From Campylobacter concisus (GTDB taxonomy: Bacteria; Campylobacterota; Campylobacteria; Campylobacterales; Campylobacteraceae), in NCBI RefSeq assembly GCF_015229955.1, contig NZ_JAAKYZ010000001.1, forward strand, positions 620,001 to 684,000: a stretch of DNA of 64,000 nucleotides. The letters run 5' to 3'. Shown here piece after piece: positions 17,564-27,839 of this stretch. The notes beneath the pieces were generated by a model. That model made no database searches and was not told the DNA's origin. It saw nothing but the letters and a program-made list of their open reading frames with translations. A program made the position numbers and the translations under genes. How positions within the stretch are numbered: position 1 is the stretch's first letter; each line of letters starts with the position of its first letter.

Positions 17564-18496
17564 ATGGAAAATAGAAATTCTTATACTATTGTTGGCATGT
17601 TTTTTATGGCTTGCCTTACAGCATTTGCCATATTTATCTGGTGGATGACTAGTAAAAATAATACAAAGGTTGATTTTAAAGAGTACTACATCCATACAAC
17701 CGAGCTACCAAGTGGATTAAAGGTCGATTCTACAGTTAAATTTATCGGTGTGCCAGCAGGAAGTGTTAGCGATATAAATTTTGTTGATGATAAAAATGCT
17801 CTTATAAACATCACAATGAAAATTAGAGAAGACCTGCCTATCAAGGCTGATAGCGTGGCAAGTATAGAAGTTCAGGCCATCAGCGGTGTGGCTAGTATAA
17901 ATATAAGCCGTGGCTCAAAAGACTTTGCATCAGGCCAAAAGCCTATCTTACAGCTTGAAGAGAGCCTCTTTTCAAAGCTTGGAAACAACGCTGAAAACAT
18001 TACTTTAAAGATAAATCAAACACTTGATAAAGTCGATAACTTTTTCTCACCTGAAAATATCGCTCACGTAGAGTCAGTCCTTAAAAATATCGATAAATTT
18101 ACACAAGTTTTAACAGACGAAGATGGGCTAAGTGAGGTTGATAGTATCGTTAAAAATGTAAAAAATTTTACAGATACTTTAAACAAAACCGATACAAAAG
18201 AATTGGTTAAAAATTTAAATAGACTAATTTCAAATGCGAACCAAGTTTTTGTATCGGCAAATTCGGCTATCACCGGATATAATTCGCTGCAAGAGCTCAT
18301 CACAAAAAAGGCTAAAGATGGCGAATACGACCTTAGAAATACAGTTGGTCCATTATTAAGAGAAGCGAGTGATTTTTTAAATGGATTTGACAAGACACTT
18401 CGCGAATTTAGAGGCGCGCTTCAAAGGCTTGAAGATAATCCTTACGAGTTTTTCTTTACAAATCCAGTGCCAAACGACAAAGGAGATAAAAAATGA
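17564..18496 (+). CDS. mlaD: MCE-domain substrate-binding protein (MlaD-like)
   Basis: Inner-membrane-anchored periplasmic protein of 310 residues. One TM helix is at ~8-30 (IVGMFFMACLTAFAIFIWW). An MCE domain follows at ~38-115 (LPSGLKVDSTVKFIGVPAG), then a long helical/coiled tail (150-300). MlaD proteins form hexamers that pass lipids. The long helical C-terminus is more like the tunnel-forming MCE proteins than the short E. coli MlaD. It overlaps the lipoprotein gene by 4 bases. Confidence 0.88.
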   Translation: MENRNSYTIVGMFFMACLTAFAIFIWWMTSKNNTKVDFKEYYIHTTELPSGLKVDSTVKFIGVPAGSVSDINFVDDKNALINITMKIREDLPIKADSVASIEVQAISGVASINISRGSKDFASGQKPILQLEESLFSKLGNNAENITLKINQTLDKVDNFFSPENIAHVESVLKNIDKFTQVLTDEDGLSEVDSIVKNVKNFTDTLNKTDTKELVKNLNRLISNANQVFVSANSAITGYNSLQELITKKAKDGEYDLRNTVGPLLREASDFLNGFDKTLREFRGALQRLEDNPYEFFFTNPVPNDKGDKK

Positions 18497-19053
18497 GAAA
18501 TTTAATCTTTCTAACGGCTACGCTTTTATTTCTTGGCTGCTCGCTAAAGACGGATGTGCCAGTTGCAACGATGTATGAAATTCACTATTCAAATAAGGCT
18601 TGCTCAGCTGAAAACAAGCAAAAAGAGCTAAAAAATGTCTTCATCGAAAATGTAAGTGCTCTTGATATGGTCGATACTAGAAAAATTTTGATCGTAGCTG
18701 AAAATAATAAAATCAGATATCTAAGCGATGCTAAATTTGTCTCTGAGCCAAGCGAAATGGTTTATAAATCGCTTGTAAAAGGGCTTTATTCAAACTGTGC
18801 TGCAAAGCCGATATTTTCACCAAATGCAAAAGATCTTAGGCTAAAAGTTAGCATCATCTCACTTCAGATAAGAGGCGACAAGGCCGAAGTCTCGCTAGCT
18901 TACGAGCTATTTAATGCAAACACTTCGCTAAAATCTGGCATGATCACAAAAGAAATTTTCTGTCCAGATCCAAGCTCAAGTACTATTTTTGATACGATAA
19001 ATAAGGCTACAAATTTAGCAATCGATACGCTAATCTCTGAAATAATCTCTTAA
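18493..19053 (+). CDS. ABC-type transport auxiliary lipoprotein (PqiC/LetC-like)
   Basis: Predicted outer-membrane lipoprotein of 186 residues. The signal peptide MRNLIFLTATLLFLGC ends in a lipobox with Cys16. The family (PqiC/YmbA-like) occurs last in many MCE operons and may dock the MCE tunnel to the outer membrane. A remnant of the family pattern is the MVDTRKILIVAENNKIRY segment near 53-70. No MlaA or MlaC gene is present, which favours a Pqi-like bridge over a shuttle system. Confidence 0.8.
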   Translation: MRNLIFLTATLLFLGCSLKTDVPVATMYEIHYSNKACSAENKQKELKNVFIENVSALDMVDTRKILIVAENNKIRYLSDAKFVSEPSEMVYKSLVKGLYSNCAAKPIFSPNAKDLRLKVSIISLQIRGDKAEVSLAYELFNANTSLKSGMITKEIFCPDPSSSTIFDTINKATNLAIDTLISEIIS

Positions 19054-19059
19054 ATTTTC

Positions 19060-19088
19060 TTGGCTGTAAATTTTAAATTTATAGCCAA
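19060..19088 (+). terminator. Hairpin after the mla operon
   Basis: Nearly perfect inverted repeat (TTGGCTGTAAATTT / AAATTTATAGCCAA, one G-U) directly after the lipoprotein stop, with a short T-rich stretch (CTTATTTT) following. It is AT-rich, so termination is probable but not certain. Confidence 0.55.
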
Positions 19089-19114
19089 AATAGCTTATTT
19101 TAAAGACCTTTTGT

Positions 19115-19120
19115 TATAAT
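19115..19120 (+). promoter_or_regulatory. -10 element for the TrkA-like/aroB operon
   Basis: TTGTTATAATGTG contains TATAAT 25 bases before the preferred ATG at 19146, located just behind the hairpin that ends the mla operon. No clear -35 is seen; the upstream region is T-rich. Confidence 0.55.
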
Positions 19121-19145
19121 GTGAGCTTTAAAATACGGAGAATTG

Positions 19146-20564
19146 ATGAAGAAAATTTTAATAATTGCAGATGGAACTTTCGCAAGAAATTTTTTAAACA
19201 GACTGCTTGAAACAAAATCAAATTTGCATCACTATATCGTTATTTCAAGTGAGGATTACAGTCAAAAATCAAATTATGAAAATTTTACATTTTACCAGTT
19301 TGACCCAACTAGTCTTTCAAAGCTAAAAAGCGTAAGCGATGGCTATTTTAGTCAGTTTTGTATAGTTTGCGATGATAAAAATGAGGCAGTTGCTGTTTAT
19401 GAAAATTTAAGACAGATCAGCACAAAGACCGAGACTGTTTTTATGAGCTCATGGGAGCTTGATGAAAAATGCAAAGAAATATTTGCAAGCGATAAACACT
19501 TAAGCGTGGTTGATATCAGAGATATTGCAGCATCAAGGCTTATGGACTATTTACCAGATCTACCAGTTTTGGCTGATAATATCGGGCTTAGTGAGGGCGA
19601 GATCATGGAAGTTAAGGTGCCAATAGGTAGCTCTTATATGTATCGTCACATTAGCTCAGTGGCTCAAAAGAAATGGCGAATAGCTCTCATATATCGAGGC
19701 AGCGAGATCATCTTGCCAAAGCCAAATGTAATGATACAGCCAAGCGATATACTGCTAATAGTTGGTGATCCAAATGTGCTTCAAAATGTTTACCGCTCGA
19801 TCAAGCGTGAAAGTGGACAGTTTCCAAGTCCATTTGGTAGCAATATCTATGTGCTGATCGACATGATCTCAATGGACAAAGAACGTGTTAGTAAGCTCAT
19901 AAAGGATAGCTTGTATTTGCATTCAAAGCTAAATAATAAACGCCTTTTTTTTAGAGTGATAAATCCAACTTTAGGTGAAAATTTAGATACTTTAAAAGCA
20001 ATAAAAGAGAAAAATATCATCGTTTTGATGGATTATTTTAATAGTGATAACAAATCTATAAAATATGACGTTTTAAAGCACGATATCGGTCTAATCTTAA
20101 GCGATGATAAATACTTTTTTAAATTTAAGAAGCTATTTTATGAGCTAAAACTTCCAGTGCTAAAAACGGGTAAAATTTTGCTCTCAAATATAAAAGAGGG
20201 TGTTATACTAGGCGATCAAAGTCAAGAGGTGGAGAATCAATCAGCTGTGATAACAGACTGCTGTGCACAGCTTGATTTGGAGATGAAATTTTACTATTTT
20301 GACAATAAACACAGCGATGATGAAGCGTTAAGAGAGCATTTTGAGAGTATTAGCGCGCTATTTTCTAAGCGCATAAAGATAGAAAATCACAATCTTAAAA
20401 ATCCGCTTGTAAAACTAAAAAATACAAAAGATCTGCTTCATTTTGTGATGTTTACTAAAAGCGTGGCAAATGGTGGGGCATTTGCCTTTTTATCGACAAA
20501 TTTAAATAGGCTTTATAAAAAACTAAGCCAAAATGCACAGCTTTTTGTGCCAGTAAGTGAGTAA
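19146..20564 (+). CDS. TrkA-like NAD-binding / RCK-domain protein (COG3400)
   Basis: Cytoplasmic protein of 472 residues. ATG 19146 is preferred over TTG 19143 because GGAG lies 6 bases before it. It has an N-terminal Rossmann-like domain ([15 protein letters not shown]), then a TrkA-C-like domain at ~155-215 ([15 protein letters not shown], then [11 protein letters not shown]), then a second half with another degenerate nucleotide fold. It lacks the classic GxGxxG and any TM segment, so it is not itself a channel. In H. pylori and C. jejuni the same family lies beside aroB. It is presumably a regulator of ion flux; the partner is unknown. Confidence 0.72.
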   Translation: MKKILIIADGTFARNFLNRLLETKSNLHHYIVISSEDYSQKSNYENFTFYQFDPTSLSKLKSVSDGYFSQFCIVCDDKNEAVAVYENLRQISTKTETVFMSSWELDEKCKEIFASDKHLSVVDIRDIAASRLMDYLPDLPVLADNIGLSEGEIMEVKVPIGSSYMYRHISSVAQKKWRIALIYRGSEIILPKPNVMIQPSDILLIVGDPNVLQNVYRSIKRESGQFPSPFGSNIYVLIDMISMDKERVSKLIKDSLYLHSKLNNKRLFFRVINPTLGENLDTLKAIKEKNIIVLMDYFNSDNKSIKYDVLKHDIGLILSDDKYFFKFKKLFYELKLPVLKTGKILLSNIKEGVILGDQSQEVENQSAVITDCCAQLDLEMKFYYFDNKHSDDEALREHFESISALFSKRIKIENHNLKNPLVKLKNTKDLLHFVMFTKSVANGGAFAFLSTNLNRLYKKLSQNAQLFVPVSE

Positions 20565-20566
20565 AA

Positions 20567-21604
20567 ATGCAGATAAATTTAAATCTTAAAGAAAAAGCAT
20601 CAAGCTATAAAATTTATATAAATGAGCTTGAAAGACTAGAGCTAAAAGGCAAGGTTGGCATCGTTACAAACGCTAAAGTAGCGGGGCTTCATCTTGAAAA
20701 GCTACTTAGCGTTTTGAAGTGTGATGAGAAATTTATCATAAGTGTGCCTGACGGCGAAGAGTATAAAAACTTTGAAACGGTAGAGCAAATTTTGGAGCAG
20801 CTTTTTGTGAGCAAATTTGATCGCTCATCTACGTTAATCGCCTTTGGTGGTGGCGTCATAAGCGATATGACTGGCTTTGCGGCAAGCATCTATGAAAGGG
20901 GGATAAATTTCATAAATATCCCAACTACGCTTCTAGCACAAGTTGATGCTAGTGTGGGCGGAAAAACTGGAGTGAATAATAAATTTGGTAAAAATTTAAT
21001 AGGCTCTTTTTATCAGCCAAAGGCAGTTTTTTGCGAGATAAATTTCTTAAAGACATTGCCAAAGAGAGAATTTGCAGCTGGCGTGGCTGAGGCTTTAAAA
21101 ATGGCGATAACTTTTGATAAAGAGATGTTTGATTGGTTAAAGAGTGTAAATTTAGATGATGAAAATTTAGCCAAGCTAGTCGAAAAGTCGGTAATTTTAA
21201 AAGCAAAAGTGGTTGAACAAGATGAGAAAGAAAAAGGGCTAAGAGCTATCCTAAACTACGGCCATACCTTTGCTCATGTTATAGAAAATGAGACAAATTA
21301 TAAAGAATTTTTACACGGCGAAGCGGTGGCGATAGGTATGAATATGGCAAATCGCTTAAGTGTAAAACTAGGGCTCATGAGTGAGGCGCAGGCAGAGGAT
21401 ATCAAACAGGTTTTGTTAAAATTTGGCCTTCCAGTAAACTACAAAATAGAAAATGAATATGCATTTTACGAGGCATTTTTTATGGATAAAAAGACAAAAG
21501 ATGATAAGATAAATTTCATCATTGCAGATAAAATCGGCAGTGCGATCATCAAAAATGACGTCAAAAAAGAAGACGTTTTAAAAATTTTAAGAGAATTTAA
21601 ATGA
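20567..21604 (+). CDS. aroB: 3-dehydroquinate synthase
   Basis: Second shikimate pathway enzyme (345 residues; NAD and Zn dependent). Motifs are the [14 protein letters not shown] region near 97-110, [18 protein letters not shown], the zinc histidines in [12 protein letters not shown] and [10 protein letters not shown]. It overlaps the downstream mscS gene by 4 bases and follows the TrkA-like gene by 2 bases. The length is normal. Confidence 0.95.
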   Translation: MQINLNLKEKASSYKIYINELERLELKGKVGIVTNAKVAGLHLEKLLSVLKCDEKFIISVPDGEEYKNFETVEQILEQLFVSKFDRSSTLIAFGGGVISDMTGFAASIYERGINFINIPTTLLAQVDASVGGKTGVNNKFGKNLIGSFYQPKAVFCEINFLKTLPKREFAAGVAEALKMAITFDKEMFDWLKSVNLDDENLAKLVEKSVILKAKVVEQDEKEKGLRAILNYGHTFAHVIENETNYKEFLHGEAVAIGMNMANRLSVKLGLMSEAQAEDIKQVLLKFGLPVNYKIENEYAFYEAFFMDKKTKDDKINFIIADKIGSAIIKNDVKKEDVLKILREFK

Positions 21605-23190
21605 AAAAGATCCTAGCTTTAATACTTTTTTGCTTTGCCCTTTATGCTGAGGAGAACGTTACGCTCGAGCAAAATAGCTCGCAAAATTTACAAAATAACG
21701 AGCTTATAAAAGATATTTCAAATCTAGATAATTCCTTAAAAAACAATATCTGGATCACAAGGTATGCTAACTATAACACTTATCAAAGGCTTATTGATGA
21801 GCTTGAAAAAAACGAGAATGAACTAAAGAAACTGGACAAAAGCTCAAGAAGAGGCAGCGATATCATAAAGAGAATCCAAACTCTAAAAGAGCAGATAAAT
21901 TTACTAAAAGAGTATGAAAAAACGCCATTTTCAAATATGCTAGCAGCTCCTGAAATGGATACTCCACCAAGGATAACAAGTCCCGTTGCACTTATATCTG
22001 GCTTTTCGTATATCAAAAAGATAAAGAGTGATAAGATCGAGTATCAAAGGCATATAAAAGAGCTTGATACGCTTTTGGAAAAGCTTGAAACAAAAGAAAA
22101 TTTACTAAATAGACTAAATTTGATCGAAGAAAATGAGCAAAATAGGGAAAGCCTAAACTTAGTAAAACAAGAAATAGGCGACTTTAAAGCGGCAAAACAG
22201 ATCGCTGATACTACTTATAATGTCTATGAAAAAAGGGCTGATGAGGCTATAAATTTAACAACCTCTGATATAAAAGCTCAGTTTTTAAGCATGGGCTATA
22301 CAGCTATCATCATTCTTTTGACGATCGGACTAACATTTATCGCTAAATTTATCGTTAAAAGAACGATTACTGATAATGAGAGATTTTACACGGTCAATAA
22401 ATTTTTAAACGTTTTAAATATCACCGTTATCATCATAATCTTACTTTTTTCATACATCGAAAATGTCACATATCTAGTAACCGTGCTAGGTTTTGCTTCA
22501 GCTGGTATCGCCATTGCGATGAAAGATATGTTTATGAGCATGCTTGGCTGGATGGTGATTATGTTTGGCGGCTCTATACATGTTGGTGATAGGATCAGAG
22601 TACTTCATGATGGTAGTGAATTTGTAGGCGATGTGATCGATATCTCTTTGCTTAGGCTGACTGTTTTTGAGGATGTTAGTTACTCGACTTATAAGACAAA
22701 TCGCCGTGCAGGTAGAATTATCTTTGTGCCAAATAACTATATCTTTACCGACCTCATCGCAAACTATGCTCATTATGGTATGAAGACCGTTTGGGATGGT
22801 ATAGATATCGTTATAAGCTTTGATAGCAATCATAAAAAAGCTGTGTATCTAGCAAGAAATGTTGTTAAGAAATACTCAAAAGGCTACACTGATATCGCAA
22901 AACGCCAGATGAATAAACTAAGAAGTCAATACAGCATCAAAAATCCAAACGTCGAGCCAAGAATTTATACATTTTTTGAGCCTTATGGTATAAATGTCTC
23001 ATGCTGGTATATGGCAAATTCTTATGCGACTTTGGCTCTTAGAAGTACTATTAGCGCTGAGATTATAGAAGCATTTTTGGCTCAAGATGATATAAAGATC
23101 GCTTATCCAACACAAACCATGTTTATAGGCAAAAAAGAAAATCCAAGCGATCATACCGCACACGGTGAGCAAGAGAGCGAAAATATTTGA
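21601..23190 (+). CDS. Large MscS-family mechanosensitive channel
   Basis: Inner-membrane channel of 529 residues, longer than E. coli MscS (286). A signal peptide ([18 protein letters not shown]) is followed by a periplasmic helical region (20-215). TM helices lie near 228-248 and 263-285, and the pore-lining TM3 ([21 protein letters not shown]) is near 300-320. The beta domain [21 protein letters not shown] follows. The periplasmic part suggests an MscK/YbdG-like layout. Corresponds to Cj1007c/HP0284 as I recall. Confidence 0.88.
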   Translation: MKKILALILFCFALYAEENVTLEQNSSQNLQNNELIKDISNLDNSLKNNIWITRYANYNTYQRLIDELEKNENELKKLDKSSRRGSDIIKRIQTLKEQINLLKEYEKTPFSNMLAAPEMDTPPRITSPVALISGFSYIKKIKSDKIEYQRHIKELDTLLEKLETKENLLNRLNLIEENEQNRESLNLVKQEIGDFKAAKQIADTTYNVYEKRADEAINLTTSDIKAQFLSMGYTAIIILLTIGLTFIAKFIVKRTITDNERFYTVNKFLNVLNITVIIIILLFSYIENVTYLVTVLGFASAGIAIAMKDMFMSMLGWMVIMFGGSIHVGDRIRVLHDGSEFVGDVIDISLLRLTVFEDVSYSTYKTNRRAGRIIFVPNNYIFTDLIANYAHYGMKTVWDGIDIVISFDSNHKKAVYLARNVVKKYSKGYTDIAKRQMNKLRSQYSIKNPNVEPRIYTFFEPYGINVSCWYMANSYATLALRSTISAEIIEAFLAQDDIKIAYPTQTMFIGKKENPSDHTAHGEQESENI

Positions 23191-24428
23191 TGCAAAAGAT
23201 ATTTTTTAAAACATTTGGGTGTCGCACAAACATCTATGATACCGAGCTTTTAAAAAGCTACATCAAAGACTACGAGATCACAAATGATGAAGATGCTGCT
23301 GATATTGTCGTGATAAACTCTTGTACAGTCACAAATTCTGCCGATAGCGGTGTCAGAAACTATATAAACGGTGTAAAAAGGCGTGGAGCGAAGGTGGTGC
23401 TAACTGGGTGTGGTGCGGTTAGCAAGGGTAAGGAGCTATTTAATAGTGGAATTTACGGAGTGCTTGGAGCTAGTAAAAAGAGTGATCTAAATGAGCTTTT
23501 AAAGCAGGAAAAACCATTTTTTGAGCTTGGAAATTTAAACTCAGTTGATAAAAATATAGTTACAAATTATGAAAATCACACAAAGGCTTTTATAAAGATT
23601 CAAGAAGGCTGCAACTTTAGCTGCAGCTACTGCATCATCCCTTCGGTTCGCGGCAAGGCTAGAAGCATGGATGAGGCTATGATATTAAAAGAGGCAAGAA
23701 TTTTAGCCCAAAACGGCTATAATGAGCTTGTCTTAACCGGCACAAATATAGGCAGTTACGGCAAAGATACAAATAGCTCTCTTGGTAAGCTTTTGGCAAA
23801 CTTAGGTAAAATTTCTGGCATAAGGCGCATTCGGCTTGGAAGCATTGAACCAAGCCAGATAGATGAGAGCTTTAGAGAAATTTTAAAAGAAGAGTGGCTG
23901 GAGCGCCATCTGCACATCGCACTTCAGCACACGAGTCAGGCTATGCTAAAGATCATGCGAAGACGAAATAACGCATTTAGTGATTTGGAGCTTTTTAATG
24001 AGCTTAGCTCTCTTGGCTTTGCCCTTGGCACGGACTACATCGTGGGTCATCCTGGTGAGAGTGAGGAGATATGGATAGAGGCTGTGGAAAATTTTAAAAA
24101 ATTTCCTATCACGCATCTGCATGCTTTTGTCTATTCGCCAAGGCGTGATACGCACTCAGCTACGCTAAAAAGCGATGTTAGCGGTGATGTGGCAAAAAGT
24201 AGGCTAAAAATTTTACAAGGCATTGCTTCGCAAAATAATGAAAATTTTAGAAAAAAGCATAACGGAGCTTTGAAAATTTTAGTCGAGCAAAAAAATGGTG
24301 AGTTTTACGAGGGCTTTGATCAGTTTTACAACAAAGCTAAAATTTTAAGCCAAAAAGATATAACAAAAGAGTGGGTGGAGGTAAGCGAATATGAAGTTAA
24401 GCCAGATGCCAATTATGCAAAAATTTAA
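23190..24428 (+). CDS. mtaB: tRNA t6A37 methylthiotransferase MtaB
   Basis: Radical SAM methylthiotransferase (412 residues from the ATG that overlaps the mscS stop as TGATG). The first cluster Cys are in FGCRTNIYD, NSCTVTN and TGCGAVS. The radical SAM motif is CNFSCSYC near 142-149, followed by IIPSVRG. The N-terminal CRTNxYDTE form and the gene neighbourhood (HP0285 type) favour MtaB over MiaB or RimO. A short TRAM-like C-terminus is present. It overlaps the FtsH-like gene by 38 bases. Confidence 0.85.
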   Translation: MQKIFFKTFGCRTNIYDTELLKSYIKDYEITNDEDAADIVVINSCTVTNSADSGVRNYINGVKRRGAKVVLTGCGAVSKGKELFNSGIYGVLGASKKSDLNELLKQEKPFFELGNLNSVDKNIVTNYENHTKAFIKIQEGCNFSCSYCIIPSVRGKARSMDEAMILKEARILAQNGYNELVLTGTNIGSYGKDTNSSLGKLLANLGKISGIRRIRLGSIEPSQIDESFREILKEEWLERHLHIALQHTSQAMLKIMRRRNNAFSDLELFNELSSLGFALGTDYIVGHPGESEEIWIEAVENFKKFPITHLHAFVYSPRRDTHSATLKSDVSGDVAKSRLKILQGIASQNNENFRKKHNGALKILVEQKNGEFYEGFDQFYNKAKILSQKDITKEWVEVSEYEVKPDANYAKI

Positions 24429-26067
24429 ATTTAATAAGAAAAATATCCTAATAATCGCAGCTGTCGCATTAATCAGCGTGCTGTTATTTGCCGTTAGTAA
24501 AGAGCCACGAAATATCACATATTCGCAATATATGCAGCTAATGGATGGAAATTTTATAGACCGCGCTGTAATCGATGATAATGAAGTCGTACTTTATGCA
24601 CAAAACAATCGTTTTTCAATCATAAAAGAGGGTATCGATCTAAAAGAACTTATTAAAAGAGTACCTGTTGAAAAGACTAAGCAATACATCACTCCTGGCA
24701 TGATCTGGGGATTTATCATCTTTGTCTGCTTCGTGCTTTGGTATGCTTATATCTTTAGAAGTATCAGGAAAAAAGAGGAGAGCTTGCTTAGCAAAAAAGA
24801 TGGCGCATTTGAGATAGAAAGCGTGCTAAATCAAAACACTATGCCAGTCATCTCAAATGTGAGATTTAGCGATGTGGCAGGCATTAGTGAGGTCAAAAGC
24901 GAGCTTAGTGAGATAGTTGATTTTCTAAAAAATCCACAAAAATATAGAAATTTTGGTATCAAAATGCCAAAAGGCGTGCTAATGATCGGCCCTCCAGGCG
25001 TTGGTAAAACGCTTGTGGCAAAGGCAGTTGCTGGTGAGGCAAATGTACCATTTTTTTATCAAAATGGTGCAAGCTTTGTTCAAATTTATGTTGGCATGGG
25101 TGCAAAAAGAGTGCGAGAGCTTTTTAGCAGGGCCAAGTCCTATGCGCCCTCAATCATCTTTATCGACGAGATAGACGCCGTTGGTAAGAGTAGGGGTGGG
25201 ACCAGAAACGACGAGCGAGAAGCCACGCTAAATCAGCTACTAACTGAGATGGATGGCTTTGAAGATAACTCAGGCGTCATCGTCATAGCTGCTACAAATA
25301 GGATTGAGATGATCGATGAGGCGCTACTTAGATCAGGGCGTTTTGATAGGAGAATTTTTCTTTCTATGCCTGATTTTAACGATAGGGTAGCGATCTTAAA
25401 CACATATCTAAAAGATAAAAACTGCGAAGTGGTGGCTGAGGATATCGCTAAAATGAGCGTTGGCTTTTCAGGTGCGGCACTTAGCACGCTTGTAAATGAA
25501 GCTGCGATAAATGCCCTAAGAAACGGCGAGAGCGTGCTTAAAATGAGAGACTTTGAGGCTGTTTTAAACAAGGTCTTGCTCGGCAAGAAAAAGGTGCTAA
25601 GCTATAGCGAAAACGAGAAGAAAATTCAAGCCATTTATCAAGGAGCAAAGGCGCTAAGTGCTTACTGGTTTGATGTGAAATTTGAAAAAATTTCTCTTAT
25701 AGAAGATAGATTCATGGCCACAGAGCAAGAGATTGAGTCAAAGTCACAGATGATATCTCGTATCAAGGTGCTCATCGCTGGCATGTGCAAGCTTGAGATA
25801 GACGAAAATGATATTTTTTCAAACTCGAGCAATGATCTAAATTTAGCCAAAGAGATCGCATCAAAGATGGTTTATGAGTACGGCATGGGAAGCTCATTTG
25901 TCCCTAATCCAAATGATGTAGAAGAAATTTTAAAACAAGCAAAAGAAGAGATTATGTCATTTTTAAAGGGGACAAACGAGCAGATCGCAAAGATCAGCTC
26001 ATATCTGCTGGCCTACGAGAGCGTGGATAAAGAGACGCTAGCAAAAATTTTAAACGAAAACTATTAA
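24391..26067 (+). CDS. FtsH-like AAA ATPase lacking the HEXXH zinc site
   Basis: Membrane AAA protein of 558 residues, starting behind GGAGG within mtaB. It has two TM helices (~17-37 and ~103-122), a small periplasmic domain between them, and an AAA module. The module contains GPPGVGKT, the pore loop [24 protein letters not shown], and the second region of homology ending RSGRFDRR. The M41 region is present but HEAGH is replaced by Y-Q-G-A-K (416-420). The third ligand region SNDLNLA keeps D482, and MVYEYGMG is conserved. It should therefore unfold or move substrates but not cleave them. A conventional ftsH must lie elsewhere. H. pylori HP0286 occupies the same position. Confidence 0.85.
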   Translation: MKLSQMPIMQKFKFNKKNILIIAAVALISVLLFAVSKEPRNITYSQYMQLMDGNFIDRAVIDDNEVVLYAQNNRFSIIKEGIDLKELIKRVPVEKTKQYITPGMIWGFIIFVCFVLWYAYIFRSIRKKEESLLSKKDGAFEIESVLNQNTMPVISNVRFSDVAGISEVKSELSEIVDFLKNPQKYRNFGIKMPKGVLMIGPPGVGKTLVAKAVAGEANVPFFYQNGASFVQIYVGMGAKRVRELFSRAKSYAPSIIFIDEIDAVGKSRGGTRNDEREATLNQLLTEMDGFEDNSGVIVIAATNRIEMIDEALLRSGRFDRRIFLSMPDFNDRVAILNTYLKDKNCEVVAEDIAKMSVGFSGAALSTLVNEAAINALRNGESVLKMRDFEAVLNKVLLGKKKVLSYSENEKKIQAIYQGAKALSAYWFDVKFEKISLIEDRFMATEQEIESKSQMISRIKVLIAGMCKLEIDENDIFSNSSNDLNLAKEIASKMVYEYGMGSSFVPNPNDVEEILKQAKEEIMSFLKGTNEQIAKISSYLLAYESVDKETLAKILNENY

Positions 26068-26078
26068 AGGAGAAAAAA

Positions 26079-26618
26079 GTGAAAGCAAAAATAGGTATAT
26101 TAACCCTTTCTGACCGTGCAAGCGAAGGCACATATGAGGACAAATCGGGCCCAGCGATCAAAGAGGTGCTTGATAGCTGGATAGTGAGCGAGCGTGAGTA
26201 CTTTTACGAGGTTATACCAGATGAGTTTGAGCTGATAAAAGAGAGGCTTGTGCACATGGTGGACGTACTTGGCTGCGACCTTGTGCTAACTACTGGCGGT
26301 ACAGGACCAGCGGTGAGAGACGTTACGCCAGAGGCTACTGAGGCAGTTTGCGAGAAGATGATGCCAGGCTTTGGCGAGCTAATGAGAGCTGCGAGCTTAA
26401 AATATGTCCCAACAGCGATCCTATCACGCCAAACAGCAGGCATAAGAGGCCATGCGCTCATCATAAATTTACCAGGACAGCCAAAGGCGATAAAAGAGTG
26501 CTTAGAGCCGGTATTTCCAGCGGTGCCATACTGCATCGATCTTATAGAGGGTGCATTTATCGAGACTGATGAAAACGTGATGAAAGTTTTCCGCCCAAAA
26601 CAAAAGAAAATCTCGTAA
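26079..26618 (+). CDS. mogA: Molybdopterin adenylyltransferase MogA
   Basis: Activates molybdopterin with ATP before molybdate insertion (179 residues). It starts with GTG behind AAGGAGAAAAA. Motifs are ILTLSDRASEGTYEDKSGP at 6-24, TTGGTGPAVRDVTPEAT near 68-84 and the C-terminal LPGQPKAIKECL. The partner moeA is in this window at 37687 on the other strand. The next gene begins directly at its stop. Confidence 0.94.
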   Translation: MKAKIGILTLSDRASEGTYEDKSGPAIKEVLDSWIVSEREYFYEVIPDEFELIKERLVHMVDVLGCDLVLTTGGTGPAVRDVTPEATEAVCEKMMPGFGELMRAASLKYVPTAILSRQTAGIRGHALIINLPGQPKAIKECLEPVFPAVPYCIDLIEGAFIETDENVMKVFRPKQKKIS

Positions 26619-27188
26619 ATGAGTTTGACAGATAGCCTAAATTTAAAAGCCACTGCCTTTGCAAATAGGTGGCGATTTGTTATTAAAATTTGGCTTGTTT
26701 TTTCTTTTTTATCCTATGCGCTGGCCTACTATCTTTGGTTAGAGGTTTTTGGCTTTATCTCTGCCATTTCTATCTTTGGCTGTGTTTGCCTGCTAGCCTT
26801 TAGCTCACTTCTTTGGTTTATCGCTAGCCTTGTATTTTTGCAACCTTTGGTATTTTTACTACTTGAAAAATTTGATGAAAGCATTACTGTTTATGCTTTA
26901 GCCTGCTCAATTTGGCTGCTTGGCTGGATCACTTTGTCGCTTGTGGTTGATGATAAATTTGCAAGACTGGGAAATGACATCTTGATAAAGATCTCTCGCA
27001 TAGTTCTTGTTGGCGAGTTTGCCTTGCTATATTTTTTTAACTACAACAGCAGCTTTGACATAGAGACTTTAATAAAGTCAAATTTGGCAAAGTCGCTGCT
27101 TTTAGTGCTAAACTCCTATATGCTGCCATCGCTTGTGACGCTACTTATATTTGATATAAAAACATATATCGCTAGCAAAAATGAGTAA
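26619..27188 (+). CDS. Conserved multi-span membrane protein
   Basis: Hydrophobic protein of 189 residues with about five predicted TM segments (roughly 22-42, 44-66, 68-90, 98-118, 128-146, with a less hydrophobic one at 160-180). The ATG directly follows the mogA stop. No catalytic motif or familiar family is recognised. The neighbourhood (mogA, FtsH-like) gives no firm hint of function. The last gene of the plus-strand run; it converges with the thi genes across a 36 bp gap without a clear terminator. Confidence 0.65.
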   Translation: MSLTDSLNLKATAFANRWRFVIKIWLVFSFLSYALAYYLWLEVFGFISAISIFGCVCLLAFSSLLWFIASLVFLQPLVFLLLEKFDESITVYALACSIWLLGWITLSLVVDDKFARLGNDILIKISRIVLVGEFALLYFFNYNSSFDIETLIKSNLAKSLLLVLNSYMLPSLVTLLIFDIKTYIASKNE

Positions 27189-27224
27189 AATTTTATGTAT
27201 TATTTTATGTAATTTATACTAAAT

Positions 27225-27839
27225 TTAGCCGTTTTTACTCTCTACTATCTTTTTTATAAGCTCTATGTCGCTGTTCATTGCTAGGCTCATAAAACAAATG
27301 CCGTTTGCGCCAGCTTTTATGGCCTCTTTGTAGTTTTTATTGTCTAGTCCGCCAAGTGCGTAAATTTCTTTGTCTAAGCTTATTAGCTCGCTTATAAAAT
27401 TTAGCCCTTTTGGCTCCAAACCCGCCTTGCAAGAGGTGGCAAATATATGAGAAGCAACGAGCACATCAGCGATAGTGACTGAAATTTTAGCCTGCTCTAG
27501 GTCGTGAGCTGGGGCGTAAATTTTAGCTGTTTTTCTAAATTCTTCTAAAAAAATGCCGTGATTTTTAAAAAAATCAAGCTGCGCCGAAGTGAGCCAAAAG
27601 TCGCTCTTTAGCTTGCAAGCTACGTCAAAAAATTGATTGATGATAAATTTCTTGCGGTAGTTTTCACAAATTTGAGCCACAACCCTAGCAAGATCGTAAA
27701 AATGAGCTTCGCTTAGCCCCTTTGCACGAAGCAAAATTTCATCCACGCCAGCCTTGCAAAGTAGCTGTATCCTCTTTAAAAAGTCATCGCCCTCGTAGCT
27801 TTCAAAGTCAGCCACGCAGAGAATTTTAAACATAGACAT
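27225..27839 (-). CDS. ThiE/TenI-family protein
   Basis: TIM-barrel protein of 204 residues in the thiamine phosphate synthase/TenI family. It has the N-terminal strand ILLRAK, the helix INQFFDVACKLKSDF, and a C-terminal phosphate-binding end (YALGGLDNKN, GANGICFMSLAM). The usual ND pair that binds Mg in ThiE reads NQ here, and the GVHLGQ strand is replaced by FWLTSAQ. That fits a TenI-like or altered enzyme better than a standard ThiE. It is the last gene of thiS-F-G-H and overlaps thiH by 14 bases. Confidence 0.72.
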   Translation of the reverse strand: MSMFKILCVADFESYEGDDFLKRIQLLCKAGVDEILLRAKGLSEAHFYDLARVVAQICENYRKKFIINQFFDVACKLKSDFWLTSAQLDFFKNHGIFLEEFRKTAKIYAPAHDLEQAKISVTIADVLVASHIFATSCKAGLEPKGLNFISELISLDKEIYALGGLDNKNYKEAIKAGANGICFMSLAMNSDIELIKKIVESKNG

